This document shows positions 42,035 to 50,293 of a stretch of 64,000 nucleotides of DNA, in pieces. This DNA comes from Paenibacillus aurantius (GTDB lineage: Bacteria; Bacillota; Bacilli; Paenibacillales; NBRC-103111). Below the pieces are notes generated by a model. It worked only from the letters and a program-made list of their open reading frames with translations. It ran no database searches and was not told the DNA's origin. The number at the start of each line of letters is the position of its first letter. The first letter of the stretch is position 1. The stretch is taken from contig NZ_CP130318.1 of NCBI RefSeq assembly GCF_032268605.1, forward strand, positions 5,059,501 to 5,123,500, given 5' to 3'. Position numbers and translations under genes: made by a program.

Positions 42035-42129
42035 AAGCTCTCCTTCTAACGTACGGGGATGGATGCTTCTATTCTAGCGCAATCGTGCCGGAATGTCAGC
42101 GCAGAGCCCTACTTCCGAAAAAAGCCAAA

Positions 42130-42145
42130 GTGACAAAACCGTCAC
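42130..42145. promoter_or_regulatory. BceR-type operator candidate upstream of bceA
   Basis: The dyad GTGAC-N6-GTCAC lies 75 bp upstream of the bceA start and about 44 bp upstream of a TATAGT -10 box (42189-42194) that has no good -35, the usual layout for an activated promoter. The BceR-like regulator at 46082 is the obvious candidate. Confidence 0.5.
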
Positions 42146-42219
42146 CTGCCTGTCTTCCCGATCGATGGAACCATCCGCCCCTGTCCTCTATAGTAGAGGA
42201 AGAAGGAGGAAGAAGCGCT

Positions 42220-42978
42220 ATGACCACAACCCGAACCCCCGTTATCCAAGCACGCCATCTGACCAAAAGCTACGGCAAAACCCTGGTTCTGAAAAATATC
42301 GACCTTACGGTCGTTTCCGGCGAATTCACGGCCATCATGGGCCCGTCCGGATCCGGCAAATCCACCTTGATGAACGTCCTTTCCACCATCGACCGGCTGT
42401 CGGGAGGAGAAGTCCGGCTGGAGGACAAGTCCCTGCTTTCCTTAAGCCGGAAGGAGCTCCGCCGGTTCCGCCAGGAGCGGATGGGCTTTATCTTCCAGGA
42501 CTATAACCTGCTCGACATTCTGACCGTCAAGGAAAACATCCTGCTTCCCCTCTCCCTTCAGAAAGTCGCGGAAACCGAGATGGAAGCCCGGCTCGGCCCC
42601 ATCGCGAAAGCGCTTGGCCTAGACGGCCTCCTCGGCCAATACCCGGCTGAGCTGTCAGGTGGCCAGAAGCAGCGTACCGCCTGTGCGCGGGCCATCATCA
42701 CCAAGCCGTCCGTCGTCTTTGCGGATGAGCCGACCGGGGCGCTCGACTCCCGTGCCGCCACTCAGCTGCTCGAAGAGCTCGCCGCCCTGAACGAAAGCTT
42801 CCGGACGACCATCCTCATGGTGACCCATGACGTCTATGCCGCGAGCTTCTGCAAACGGGTCATTTTTCTGCGGGACGGGGTTATCGTGAATGAGCTGTAT
42901 GCCGGCGAAATCGGCCAGAAAGTTTTCTACGACCGCATCCTCGAAACCCAAAGCCTGCTTGGAGGGGGGATCCGATGA
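42220..42978 (+). CDS. bceA: BceA-type ABC transporter ATP-binding protein
   Basis: This 252-residue ATPase has Walker A GPSGSGKST, the Q-loop FIFQDYNLLDILTVKEN, the signature LSGGQKQRTACARAII, Walker B VVFADEPTGALDS and the H-loop MVTHDVYAASFCKRV. It belongs to the MacB/BceA group that pairs with ten-helix BceB permeases to detach or inactivate bacitracin- or lantibiotic-like peptides. The start at 42220 follows AGGAGG and it overlaps bceB by 4 bp. The exact peptide is not predictable. Confidence 0.9.
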   Translation: MTTTRTPVIQARHLTKSYGKTLVLKNIDLTVVSGEFTAIMGPSGSGKSTLMNVLSTIDRLSGGEVRLEDKSLLSLSRKELRRFRQERMGFIFQDYNLLDILTVKENILLPLSLQKVAETEMEARLGPIAKALGLDGLLGQYPAELSGGQKQRTACARAIITKPSVVFADEPTGALDSRAATQLLEELAALNESFRTTILMVTHDVYAASFCKRVIFLRDGVIVNELYAGEIGQKVFYDRILETQSLLGGGIR

Positions 42979-44942
42979 GCCTCTTGGACCTCACGCTGAG
43001 AAACGTCCGGCGCAATTTCCGCCTCTATTCCGTCTACCTGTTCTCCATGATTACGGGCGTCCTTATTTATTTCACGTTCTCGTCACTGATGTACAACGAA
43101 GATATTCTCAACGCTCTGAAGGCCCGCCAGAACTTTCAAACGGGCGTCACCATCGCATCGGTGGTGATCTTCCTGTTCATCGTCTTCTTCATCCTGTATG
43201 CCAACTCGTTCTTCATGAGGCAGCGCAAAAAGGAATTCGGCATGTACCTGCTGTACGGCATGAGCGAGAAACAGGTTACCCTGATGATCTTCTATGAAAC
43301 GCTCACGATCGGAGCGGTTTCGCTTGCCGCCGGCATTCTGCTAGGGGGCCTTCTGTCCAAGCTGTTCGGGATGCTGCTGATGAACCTGATGGACTACGAG
43401 CAGGCCGTCTCCCTGTCCTTTCCATTAGAGGCGGTCGGGTCCACCGCCGGCGTCTTCCTGCTGCTCGCCGTGATCATAAGCATCCAGAGCTTCTTCATGG
43501 TCCGCCGGGTTCAGCTCATTGATCTGTTTCACGCCAAAGCCCGGAGCGAGAAGCCGGTAGCCGTGTCGGCCCCTTGGGCGATCCTATCTGCGGCCATGCT
43601 GGCGGCCTCCTATCTCCTCCTGGCAAGCGGCAAAGGCTCGGTCATGTGGCAGGACTATACGTCCGCAAGTCTGATTGCCTGCACGATTGGAATCATCGCC
43701 GGAACTTACTTGTTCTTCCGTCAGTTTGCCGGCTGGCTTCTCCGGCTGGTCAGCCGCAGAAAAGGCTACCATGAGGGCAATACCGTCCTGTGGACGGCCG
43801 CCCTCCGGTTCCAGATCCGGGGGAACACGTTGAACCTCAGCTTCATTTCCCTGTTCAGCACGGTCCTGATCATGCTCATGTGCTTCGTCTCGATCAATTA
43901 CACGGTGCAATTCCAGGCGGTTGGGCAAAACCTGCCCAATGATGTCGCCTTCGAGGCGCAGGACCCTGCCCTTCCCGACAGGCTTGCCCTTCTCATGGAG
44001 GAAGAGGGCCATCCCGTGAAGAAGCACCGCACCCTGGAAGCATTGGAGACCGAACCGGTCACGAGTCTGGATACGGCCTTCGAGAATCCGGAGTATTACC
44101 TCCCCAAGGTTCTGCTCGTGAGCCAGTCGGCTTACAACGAGATCGCCGCGATGCGGGGAGACGGCCAGTCGGTTCAGCTTCAAGGGAAGCAGGCGGCCGC
44201 TTTGGCCCAAGGCTCCGATTTTCCGCAGCGTTATCCTTCAGGCGGGGAGCCGCCTTTCCGGGTGAATGCCCAGACGGAGACCTCCTTCACCTTAGTCGAG
44301 AAAAAGGACTATGCCCTTCTCGGCTGGGCTACGGATCCGGCTTCGTCCATGCTCAAGAAGCCCGCCGTGCTCGTCGTATCCGACGAAGCTTATCGGGAGC
44401 TGGCGGGCAAGGCTCCCCACCGGACCTTTCACCTGTACCAGATCGGGAACGCCAAAGGAGCGGAGAAGCTGTCAGAGAAGCTGCACGCGGCCGTAACGGA
44501 AACCCCGGGAGCCTACTACTCTTCCTTTGCGGATGTTTATTCCAGGCAGATCGAGGGTTCCTCGCTCATGCTGTTCTCCGGGGCTTTCCTCGCGCTTATC
44601 GCCCTGTTCGCCCTGGCGAGCGTCATCTACTTCAAGCAGCTGCGGGAAGCCACGGAAGCCCGGCCGTCTTTCACCATCCTGCGCAAAATGGGTGTGGAGC
44701 AGCGCCAGATGAAAAGCGTCATCCGCAAGCAGCTGCTTTTCGTCTTCCTGCCGCCGCTCGCCCTCGGTTTGATGAACAGCGGACTGATCATCAAAACCTA
44801 CATCGTCGATTCGGTCAAGGATTATCCCAACATAAGCGCTCTCGTCTGGGGGACCCTCGGGGCTTATTTCCTCCTCTATGCCCTGCTCTACCTCTCCTCC
44901 AGCAGCCTGTACTACAAAATCGCAAGCGGGCGGACCGCTTGA
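42975..44942 (+). CDS. bceB: BceB-type ABC transporter permease
   Basis: This 655-residue protein starts LLDLTLRNVRRNFRLYSVYLFSMITGVLIYFTFSSL, the usual BceB beginning. It has about ten membrane helices with a large extracellular domain of about 210 residues between helices VII and VIII (about residues 320-530), which binds peptide antibiotics and signals to the BceS kinase. It forms the sensing and detoxifying complex with bceA upstream and bceRS, which are convergent just downstream. Confidence 0.9.
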   Translation: MSLLDLTLRNVRRNFRLYSVYLFSMITGVLIYFTFSSLMYNEDILNALKARQNFQTGVTIASVVIFLFIVFFILYANSFFMRQRKKEFGMYLLYGMSEKQVTLMIFYETLTIGAVSLAAGILLGGLLSKLFGMLLMNLMDYEQAVSLSFPLEAVGSTAGVFLLLAVIISIQSFFMVRRVQLIDLFHAKARSEKPVAVSAPWAILSAAMLAASYLLLASGKGSVMWQDYTSASLIACTIGIIAGTYLFFRQFAGWLLRLVSRRKGYHEGNTVLWTAALRFQIRGNTLNLSFISLFSTVLIMLMCFVSINYTVQFQAVGQNLPNDVAFEAQDPALPDRLALLMEEEGHPVKKHRTLEALETEPVTSLDTAFENPEYYLPKVLLVSQSAYNEIAAMRGDGQSVQLQGKQAAALAQGSDFPQRYPSGGEPPFRVNAQTETSFTLVEKKDYALLGWATDPASSMLKKPAVLVVSDEAYRELAGKAPHRTFHLYQIGNAKGAEKLSEKLHAAVTETPGAYYSSFADVYSRQIEGSSLMLFSGAFLALIALFALASVIYFKQLREATEARPSFTILRKMGVEQRQMKSVIRKQLLFVFLPPLALGLMNSGLIIKTYIVDSVKDYPNISALVWGTLGAYFLLYALLYLSSSSLYYKIASGRTA

Positions 44943-44974
44943 CACAGGCAGCCGCCCCCTTCTTTATACGCCAA

Positions 44975-45012
44975 AAACAACCCTGCAGTGACCGTGCACC
45001 GCAGGGTTGTTT
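44975..45012. terminator. Bidirectional terminator between bceB and bceS
   Basis: AAACAACCCTGC (44975-44986) and GCAGGGTTGTTT (45001-45012) form a 12-bp perfect stem with flanking Ts on one strand and As on the other. It separates the convergent bceAB and bceRS operons. Confidence 0.88.
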
Positions 45013-45020
45013 ACTTTCGT

Positions 45021-46085
45021 TTATCTCCGTCCGACAAGAGAAGCGGAGCTTCCTTTGCTGGATAAGGCCTTATCGGTCCCTCCCCTTCCTCCGTCCTTCC
45101 CGCTTCGCAGCGTGTCCAAGTACCGGTCGCTGTTCTTAGGAAAATGAATCCTCATTTCGGTATGCTCACCCGGCACCGAGGAACAGGTCAAGTAATGCCC
45201 CAGCTTAACCGACAGCTCCTGGGCCAGGTAGAGGCCCATCCCCGTGGATTGGCTGAAGCTGCGCCCGTTGGCCCCCGTAAAGCCCCGGTTGAAGATTCGG
45301 GGCAGGTCCTCCGGATCGATTCCGATTCCGCTGTCGCGAAGGATAAGCTGCTTCTCGTCGGATGCCGAATGACCGGTTATGCGGACGGTTCCCCCTGCAC
45401 TTGTATACTTAAGGCTGTTCGACACGAGCTGATCCACAATGAACCGGAGCCACTTGGGGTCGCTTTGGACCGTTAGTCCACCTACGTCCAGCTGAAGCCG
45501 GATCCGGCGGGAAATAAAGGCGGTCGCGCGGGCTTTCACGATCTCTTTCACAAGCGGCTCCAGCTCGCAGGGAACAATCCGGTAGTCCTGGCTGAAGCTG
45601 TCGAGCTTAGCATAATAGAGCGCCTGGTCCACATAATGCTCGATGCGCGACAGCTCCTGCTCCAAGCCTGCCTTGTCCACCTCGGTTTGCTGCATAAGGC
45701 GGAGAACGGAGATGGGGGTCTTGATCTCATGAAACCAGGAGACGATGAAATCGTGGTATTCCCTTTGCTTCTCCTGCATCTCGTTTAGCTCCAGAATGTG
45801 TTCCCGTTCCCTCGCCTCCAGAACCTCCCCGTATGCCTCCGCTTCCATGGACATCGGTTCGTGGTCTTCCTCCCCCAGCAGGCGGATCGCTTTGAGCGCT
45901 TGCCCATACCTGAATGCCACGAAAGCAGCTAGCAGCAAGCCATGGAGCATCAGAAGATAAAGGAAGCCTGTCCAGCTTATGGCGGCCGGGGACTCCGCGT
46001 AAACCACGGCAACGGTCAGGAACAGGCCGCCTCCATACAGGAAGAGATAAGGCCATTCATAACGCAGAAACCGGAGGATGCTCAT
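45021..46085 (-). CDS. bceS: BceS-type intramembrane-sensing histidine kinase
   Basis: This 354-residue kinase has two closely spaced N-terminal membrane helices (about 13-30 and 36-58) with almost no extracellular loop, the hallmark of intramembrane-sensing kinases that depend on BceAB for signal input. It shows the H-box YHDFIVSWFHEIKTPISVLRLM (about residue 112), FIVDQLVSNSLKYTSAGG, RDSGIGIDPEDLPRIFNRGFTG and GMGLYLAQELSVKLGH. It overlaps bceR by 4 bp. Confidence 0.92.
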   Translation of the reverse strand: MSILRFLRYEWPYLFLYGGGLFLTVAVVYAESPAAISWTGFLYLLMLHGLLLAAFVAFRYGQALKAIRLLGEEDHEPMSMEAEAYGEVLEAREREHILELNEMQEKQREYHDFIVSWFHEIKTPISVLRLMQQTEVDKAGLEQELSRIEHYVDQALYYAKLDSFSQDYRIVPCELEPLVKEIVKARATAFISRRIRLQLDVGGLTVQSDPKWLRFIVDQLVSNSLKYTSAGGTVRITGHSASDEKQLILRDSGIGIDPEDLPRIFNRGFTGANGRSFSQSTGMGLYLAQELSVKLGHYLTCSSVPGEHTEMRIHFPKNSDRYLDTLRSGKDGGRGGTDKALSSKGSSASLVGRR

Positions 46086-46759
46086 TCGATGATATACCCC
46101 ATTCCCTTGCGTGTGGCAATGAAGGACTCGAGGCCGAGGTCCGAGAGCTTGCGCCGGAGGCGGTTGACATTAACGGTCAGGGTGTTGTCGTCCACAAACT
46201 GGTCGTCGTTCCAAAGCGCCTGCATCAGGTCCTCGCGGGAAACGATCCGGCCGATGCGGCGCATCATCGCCTGCATAAGGATGAATTCATTGCGCGACAG
46301 CTCGGCCGTCCGCCCCCCATACTCGACGGTGGAGTTGGACAGATGGAAGCTCAAGTCCCGGTGGCTCCATTTCTGGCTCTCTTCCTGATACATATAGTTG
46401 CGGCGAAGCAGGGCGCTTACCTTCGCCACCAGCACCCCGAGGTCGAACGGCTTCTGGATAAAATCGTCTCCGCCCATGTTGATGGCCATAATGATGTCGA
46501 GGTTCTCGCTGCGGGAAGACAGGAACAGAATCGGCACCTTCGACACCGAGCGGATCTGCTGGCACCAATGAAACCCGTCGTACACCGGCAGGTTGATATC
46601 CAGAATAACCAGATGGGGCTGATGCCGTTCGTAATCGTCCTTGACCTGGCCGAAGGCGGTTAGCTCGATCACCTCGTACTGCCATTTGCGAAGGGTTTCC
46701 GCCGCGATGGAGCGGATTCTCTCGTCGTCTTCCACCAGCATAATCCGAAACAAAAGCAC
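46082..46759 (-). CDS. bceR: BceR-type OmpR-family response regulator
   Basis: This 225-residue regulator has a receiver domain (IMLVEDDERI, LVILDINLPVYDGFHWCQQIR, INMGGDDFIQKPFD) and a winged-helix DNA-binding domain (LSRNEFILMQAMM, DDNTLTVNVNRLRRKLSDLG, GMGYIIE). It should activate bceAB when BceAB-BceS detect a peptide antibiotic. It is followed directly by bceS. The candidate target is the dyad at 42130-42145. Confidence 0.93.
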   Translation of the reverse strand: MLLFRIMLVEDDERIRSIAAETLRKWQYEVIELTAFGQVKDDYERHQPHLVILDINLPVYDGFHWCQQIRSVSKVPILFLSSRSENLDIIMAINMGGDDFIQKPFDLGVLVAKVSALLRRNYMYQEESQKWSHRDLSFHLSNSTVEYGGRTAELSRNEFILMQAMMRRIGRIVSREDLMQALWNDDQFVDDNTLTVNVNRLRRKLSDLGLESFIATRKGMGYIIE

Positions 46760-46918
46760 TGACTCCCTTCCACTAATCGGTAGTAAGACCAGTATAGCAC
46801 GCTAACGTAAGAAGAAGAGAGAGGCGATGCGGATGTGACAACGGCACCTCATGGGGAAAAATGGATGGGGCGAAAGGAATCCGGGGAACCTAACCCCATC
46901 CAAAAGGAGGAAACGGTT

Positions 46919-47512
46919 ATGTGGACGATTATCGGAAGCTCCCTGGTGCTTGCTGTGGCGGGCGTCATTCTCCTTAGACTGGCGGGACGGAAATCCATTG
47001 CCCAAATGGCTCCCCCGCAAATCACCATCCTGCTCATGATCGGTACGGTTCTGGGCTCCGAAGTGGGCGGCAAAGGGGTGAGGTATTCCTTAGCCGCCGT
47101 CGCGGTTTTCGTCGTTTTCCTGACAGGACTCGAATGGCTGACCGTCCACTGGAACCGGGCCGAGACCCTTCTCAAAGGCAAAGCGGTAACGGTTATTCAA
47201 GAAGGCCGCCTTCTGACCCGCAACCTTGAAATCCTACGAATCTCTGTGGATGACCTCGAAAAAAGGCTTCGGATGGCCGGGCTCTCCCGAATCGAGGACA
47301 TCAAGAACGGAACGATCGAGGATAACGGAGAGCTCGGGTACGAGCTCTTTCCTCACGCCCGGCCGCTGACCTTGGCGGATATGGAGAAGCTTCTGGAGCA
47401 ACGCTTTCCGATGAGTAGGCGTCAAGGAGAAGAACCCGCGCAGAAGAACCTGTTCACGGAGATCACGACGGGCTACCCGCCCGGGGAAAAGGCCCCCGAG
47501 CCGCTGCAGTAA
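46919..47512 (+). CDS. DUF421 (YetF-like) membrane protein
   Basis: This 197-residue protein has three membrane helices in the first 75 residues (SSLVLAVAGVILLRLAGRKSIAQM is the diagnostic start) and a C-terminal soluble domain with WLTVHWNRAETLLKGKAVTVIQEGRLLTRNLE and LRMAGLSRIEDIKNGTIEDNGELG. This is the DUF421/YetF architecture, common in sporulating bacilli and of unknown function. The start at 46919 follows AAAAGGAGG. It is monocistronic as far as visible. Confidence 0.9.
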   Translation: MWTIIGSSLVLAVAGVILLRLAGRKSIAQMAPPQITILLMIGTVLGSEVGGKGVRYSLAAVAVFVVFLTGLEWLTVHWNRAETLLKGKAVTVIQEGRLLTRNLEILRISVDDLEKRLRMAGLSRIEDIKNGTIEDNGELGYELFPHARPLTLADMEKLLEQRFPMSRRQGEEPAQKNLFTEITTGYPPGEKAPEPLQ

Positions 47513-47621
47513 AGAAGGGCTGGAGGCCTGTGGAGTTGGGAACCGGTTATGTCTATACTAGGAAGTGCAAGGTCCTGCCTGCCCGGGGAGAGGACCAATC
47601 TTTCTTATAGGAGAGACACTC

Positions 47622-48821
47622 ATGAAGTTTGATAACCCGATTAACCGCAAGCTGACCGCCTCCGAGAAGTGGGACCAGGCGGCTTCCCTGTTCGGAGCGT
47701 CCGATATTCTTCCGATGTGGGTGGCGGACATGGATTTTGCCGCACCCGAGCCGGTCCTTAAAGCCCTCCATTCCCGTGTGGACCACGGGGTGCTCGGGTA
47801 TACGTATCCGACGGATTCCTACAAGGCGTCGCTTGCCGGCTGGATGCGCACCCGTCATGGCTATCCGGTCGAGCCGGAGTGGATCCAGCACTGTCCCGGT
47901 GTCGTTCCGGCCATGGGCCTTATCGTTCAGGCCTTCACGGAGCCCGGGGATGCCGTTGTCGTGCAGTCGCCGGTCTATCCTCCCTTCTTCAAGGTGGTGG
48001 ATGGACACGGCCGGAGGGTGGCCCTGAATCCCTTGAAGCTCGGGGAAGACGGCGGCTATACGATGGATTTCGAGGATCTGGAGAAGCAGCTCTCCGGCGG
48101 GGACATCCGGATGTTTCTCCTCTGCAGCCCGCACAACCCCGTCGGACGCGTCTGGTCCCGGGAGGAGCTGACGAGGCTGGAGGAGCTGCTCAGCCGCTAC
48201 AACGTGCTTGTCGTGTCGGACGAAATTCACGCCGACCTCGTCCACGAGCCCGGCTCGCACATTCCGTACCCTTCTCTTTCGGCGGATGCCGCCTCCCGGA
48301 CGTTCCTCTGTACCGCACCCAGCAAAACGTTCAACATCGCTGGGCTTAATACCGCGAATATCATCATACCGAATGCTGGGCTGCGCAACAGGTTCCGCAA
48401 GGAAATCCAGCGCTTCTTCCTCGGCTCCATCACCCCGCTCGGCATGGCCGCTGCGGAAGCGGCGTACCGGGAGGGAAGCGAATGGCTCGACGCCCTCCTC
48501 CCCTATGTAAAAGGAAACCTGGATTACATCCGCGGCTATGTGGGCGAACACCTTCCGGAGATAAGCGTGAACATCCCCCAGGGCACCTACCTGCTGTGGA
48601 TGGACTTCCGCCGGCTCGGCATGAACGACCGCGAGCTCGCGCGTTTCCTGGCCGATAAAGCGGGACTCGGGTTGAATGCGGGCACAGCCTTCGGTCCGGG
48701 AGGAGAAGGTTTCATGCGCCTGAACGCCGGCTGCCCACGCTCCATGGTCGAGGAGGCCATGAGGCGGCTTCACAAGGCGATGGAGCAATGGCGGGAGACC
48801 GAGGGGCAGCCGAGTCCTTAA
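47622..48821 (+). CDS. patB: PatB/MalY-type aminotransferase, cystathionine beta-lyase
   Basis: This 399-residue PLP enzyme has the fold-type I signatures DILPMWVADMDFAAPEPVLKAL (PatB/MalY start), GVLGYTYPTDSY, LLCSPHNPVGRVWSREEL, VVSDEIHADLVHEPG and the PLP-lysine motif APSKTFNIAGLNTANIII. The family cleaves C-S bonds of cystathionine or cysteine and sometimes acts as an aminotransferase. The start at 47622 follows ATAGGAGAG. No sulphur operon is adjacent. Confidence 0.9.
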   Translation: MKFDNPINRKLTASEKWDQAASLFGASDILPMWVADMDFAAPEPVLKALHSRVDHGVLGYTYPTDSYKASLAGWMRTRHGYPVEPEWIQHCPGVVPAMGLIVQAFTEPGDAVVVQSPVYPPFFKVVDGHGRRVALNPLKLGEDGGYTMDFEDLEKQLSGGDIRMFLLCSPHNPVGRVWSREELTRLEELLSRYNVLVVSDEIHADLVHEPGSHIPYPSLSADAASRTFLCTAPSKTFNIAGLNTANIIIPNAGLRNRFRKEIQRFFLGSITPLGMAAAEAAYREGSEWLDALLPYVKGNLDYIRGYVGEHLPEISVNIPQGTYLLWMDFRRLGMNDRELARFLADKAGLGLNAGTAFGPGGEGFMRLNAGCPRSMVEEAMRRLHKAMEQWRETEGQPSP

Positions 48822-48849
48822 GCCAGCTGGTCCCTACGCCGGTCCGGAG

Positions 48850-49018
48850 GGGATTTCCGGTTAAGGCTGCCCCTCCATCCGGTTGACCGGTTTGGCGCGC
48901 GCATGGCTTCTGCCTCTCCATCCGGCCGGGATTTCCGGTCAGACGCGGCTGCTGTTCCCCCAGACGCCATGGTTCTCAGCCGGACGAGGCCTCTGCTTCA
49001 AATTCGACCGGTTTGGCG
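48850..49018. repeat. Short dispersed direct repeats in the patB-hupE intergenic region
   Basis: GGGATTTCCGGT occurs at 48850-48861 and 48928-48939, CTCCATCCGG at 48873-48882 and 48916-48925, and GACCGGTTTGGCG at 48885-48897 and 49006-49018. The spacing is irregular (78, 43 and 121 bp), so this is not a simple tandem array. There is no gene in the region. Confidence 0.6.
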
Positions 49019-49065
49019 GCCAGGCGGGAAGCGATGCCTGCAGCCGGTTTGGTTCCCACCACGCC

Positions 49066-49115
49066 AAAAAGGTACCCTCGGCTTACAGCGTAAGCCGGCG
49101 GGTACCTTTTTCTTT
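49066..49115. terminator. Bidirectional terminator between patB and the hupE-like gene
   Basis: AAAAAGGTACC (49066-49076) pairs with GGTACCTTTTT (49101-49111), and inside it CGGCTTA with TAAGCCG. The plus strand continues CTTTTT. It separates convergent genes. Confidence 0.88.
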
Positions 49116-49123
49116 TTACGAGC

Positions 49124-50293
49124 TTAGATGGCTATTCGTCCGATGAACCAATAGGTGCCCATCAAGGCAATGAGGCCGGAGGCCGCATAGAGGACCCGCG
49201 GGTACCACGTTACCCGTCTCAGGTAGAGAAGAAGCGGCAGCAGGGCTCCCAGCACGACCAGCTGGCCCGCCTCCACACCCAGATTGAACGAGAGCAAGGC
49301 CGACAAGTAATGCTCCCCGAGGGCTCCATGCAGAATGTCCGCGAATCCGAACCCGTGGATGAAGCCGAACCCAAGGGCGATCAGCCAGCGGTGCCCGTGC
49401 CGCTTGAACCAGAGGTTCTCCACGGCGATGAAGACGATGCTCAAGGCAATCAGCGGCTCGATGACCGAAAGCGGCGCGCGGACGATATCCAGAGCGGCAA
49501 GGGCGAGTGTGACGCTGTGCCCTACTGTAAAAGCGGATACGATCCGGATGTACGCTTTTGTGCTCTGCTTCAGAATGAGCAGCCCGAGAAGGAACAGCAG
49601 ATGATCATAGCCCGTCCAGATATGCCTGACTCCCGTCACGAAGAAGTCGCGGAAAGTGATGGTCCAGGACCCGCCGGCTTTTGCATGGGAGGAAAGCTCC
49701 TTCTCGGGCTTAGACGCAGCCGCTGTCGTCTGTTCGGCTCCGGATGGTGTAAGCTTAATCTCCCTCAGGTCCTTGTTGAATACCCTCTGCACCTGCTTTC
49801 CGTTTTCCCACAGAGTGACGAAATTTTGATGCTGCGGGTCATCGAGATCATAGAAGAAGTGATAGTTGACCTTATATTCCCCAACCGGCTTGGGGAACGG
49901 ATATTCCAGCTGAAGCGTCAGCATGTCGATCCCGTTCTTCTTGTCGACCGAGGAAGCCTTCAGGTCCACCCGGCCCTTCTGTCCGTCCGCCGTTACCTCC
50001 AGCGTCTCTCCGATCATCCTCAGCAGGTCCGAATCCGTCCACGAGGGGCCGTCCGGCTTAGCCGTCGAATCCGGGTCGATGACAACGGTCTTCCGGCTGC
50101 GGATCGTTACCCACTGCTCTACCTCCCTCGCCTCCAGGTGGAGGGTATAGGACAGGGTATGGTCCGCCGCACGGATCTCCGAGTATCCGATCGTCCCGAT
50201 ATGGGCCTGGACCCGAGCGGGATTCCCCACCGTCCCCGCCATTAGGAGGACGGCGAAGAGAATCGATGCCGCATACCGGATCGCCCGGATCAT
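49124..50293 (-). CDS. HupE/UreJ-family membrane protein with extracellular N-terminal domain
   Basis: This 389-residue protein has a signal peptide (about 1-30), an extracellular domain of about 160 residues, and a C-terminal membrane domain of about six helices with the HupE/UreJ_2 features HIWTGYDHLLFLLGLL, FTVGHSVTLALAAL and GFGFIHGFGFADIL. Conserved His residues in these helices suggest metal handling (nickel or cobalt in named relatives), but no transport role is shown. Its start overlaps the stop of the surface protein gene (ATGA), so the two are cotranslated. Confidence 0.82.
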   Translation of the reverse strand: MIRAIRYAASILFAVLLMAGTVGNPARVQAHIGTIGYSEIRAADHTLSYTLHLEAREVEQWVTIRSRKTVVIDPDSTAKPDGPSWTDSDLLRMIGETLEVTADGQKGRVDLKASSVDKKNGIDMLTLQLEYPFPKPVGEYKVNYHFFYDLDDPQHQNFVTLWENGKQVQRVFNKDLREIKLTPSGAEQTTAAASKPEKELSSHAKAGGSWTITFRDFFVTGVRHIWTGYDHLLFLLGLLILKQSTKAYIRIVSAFTVGHSVTLALAALDIVRAPLSVIEPLIALSIVFIAVENLWFKRHGHRWLIALGFGFIHGFGFADILHGALGEHYLSALLSFNLGVEAGQLVVLGALLPLLLYLRRVTWYPRVLYAASGLIALMGTYWFIGRIAI

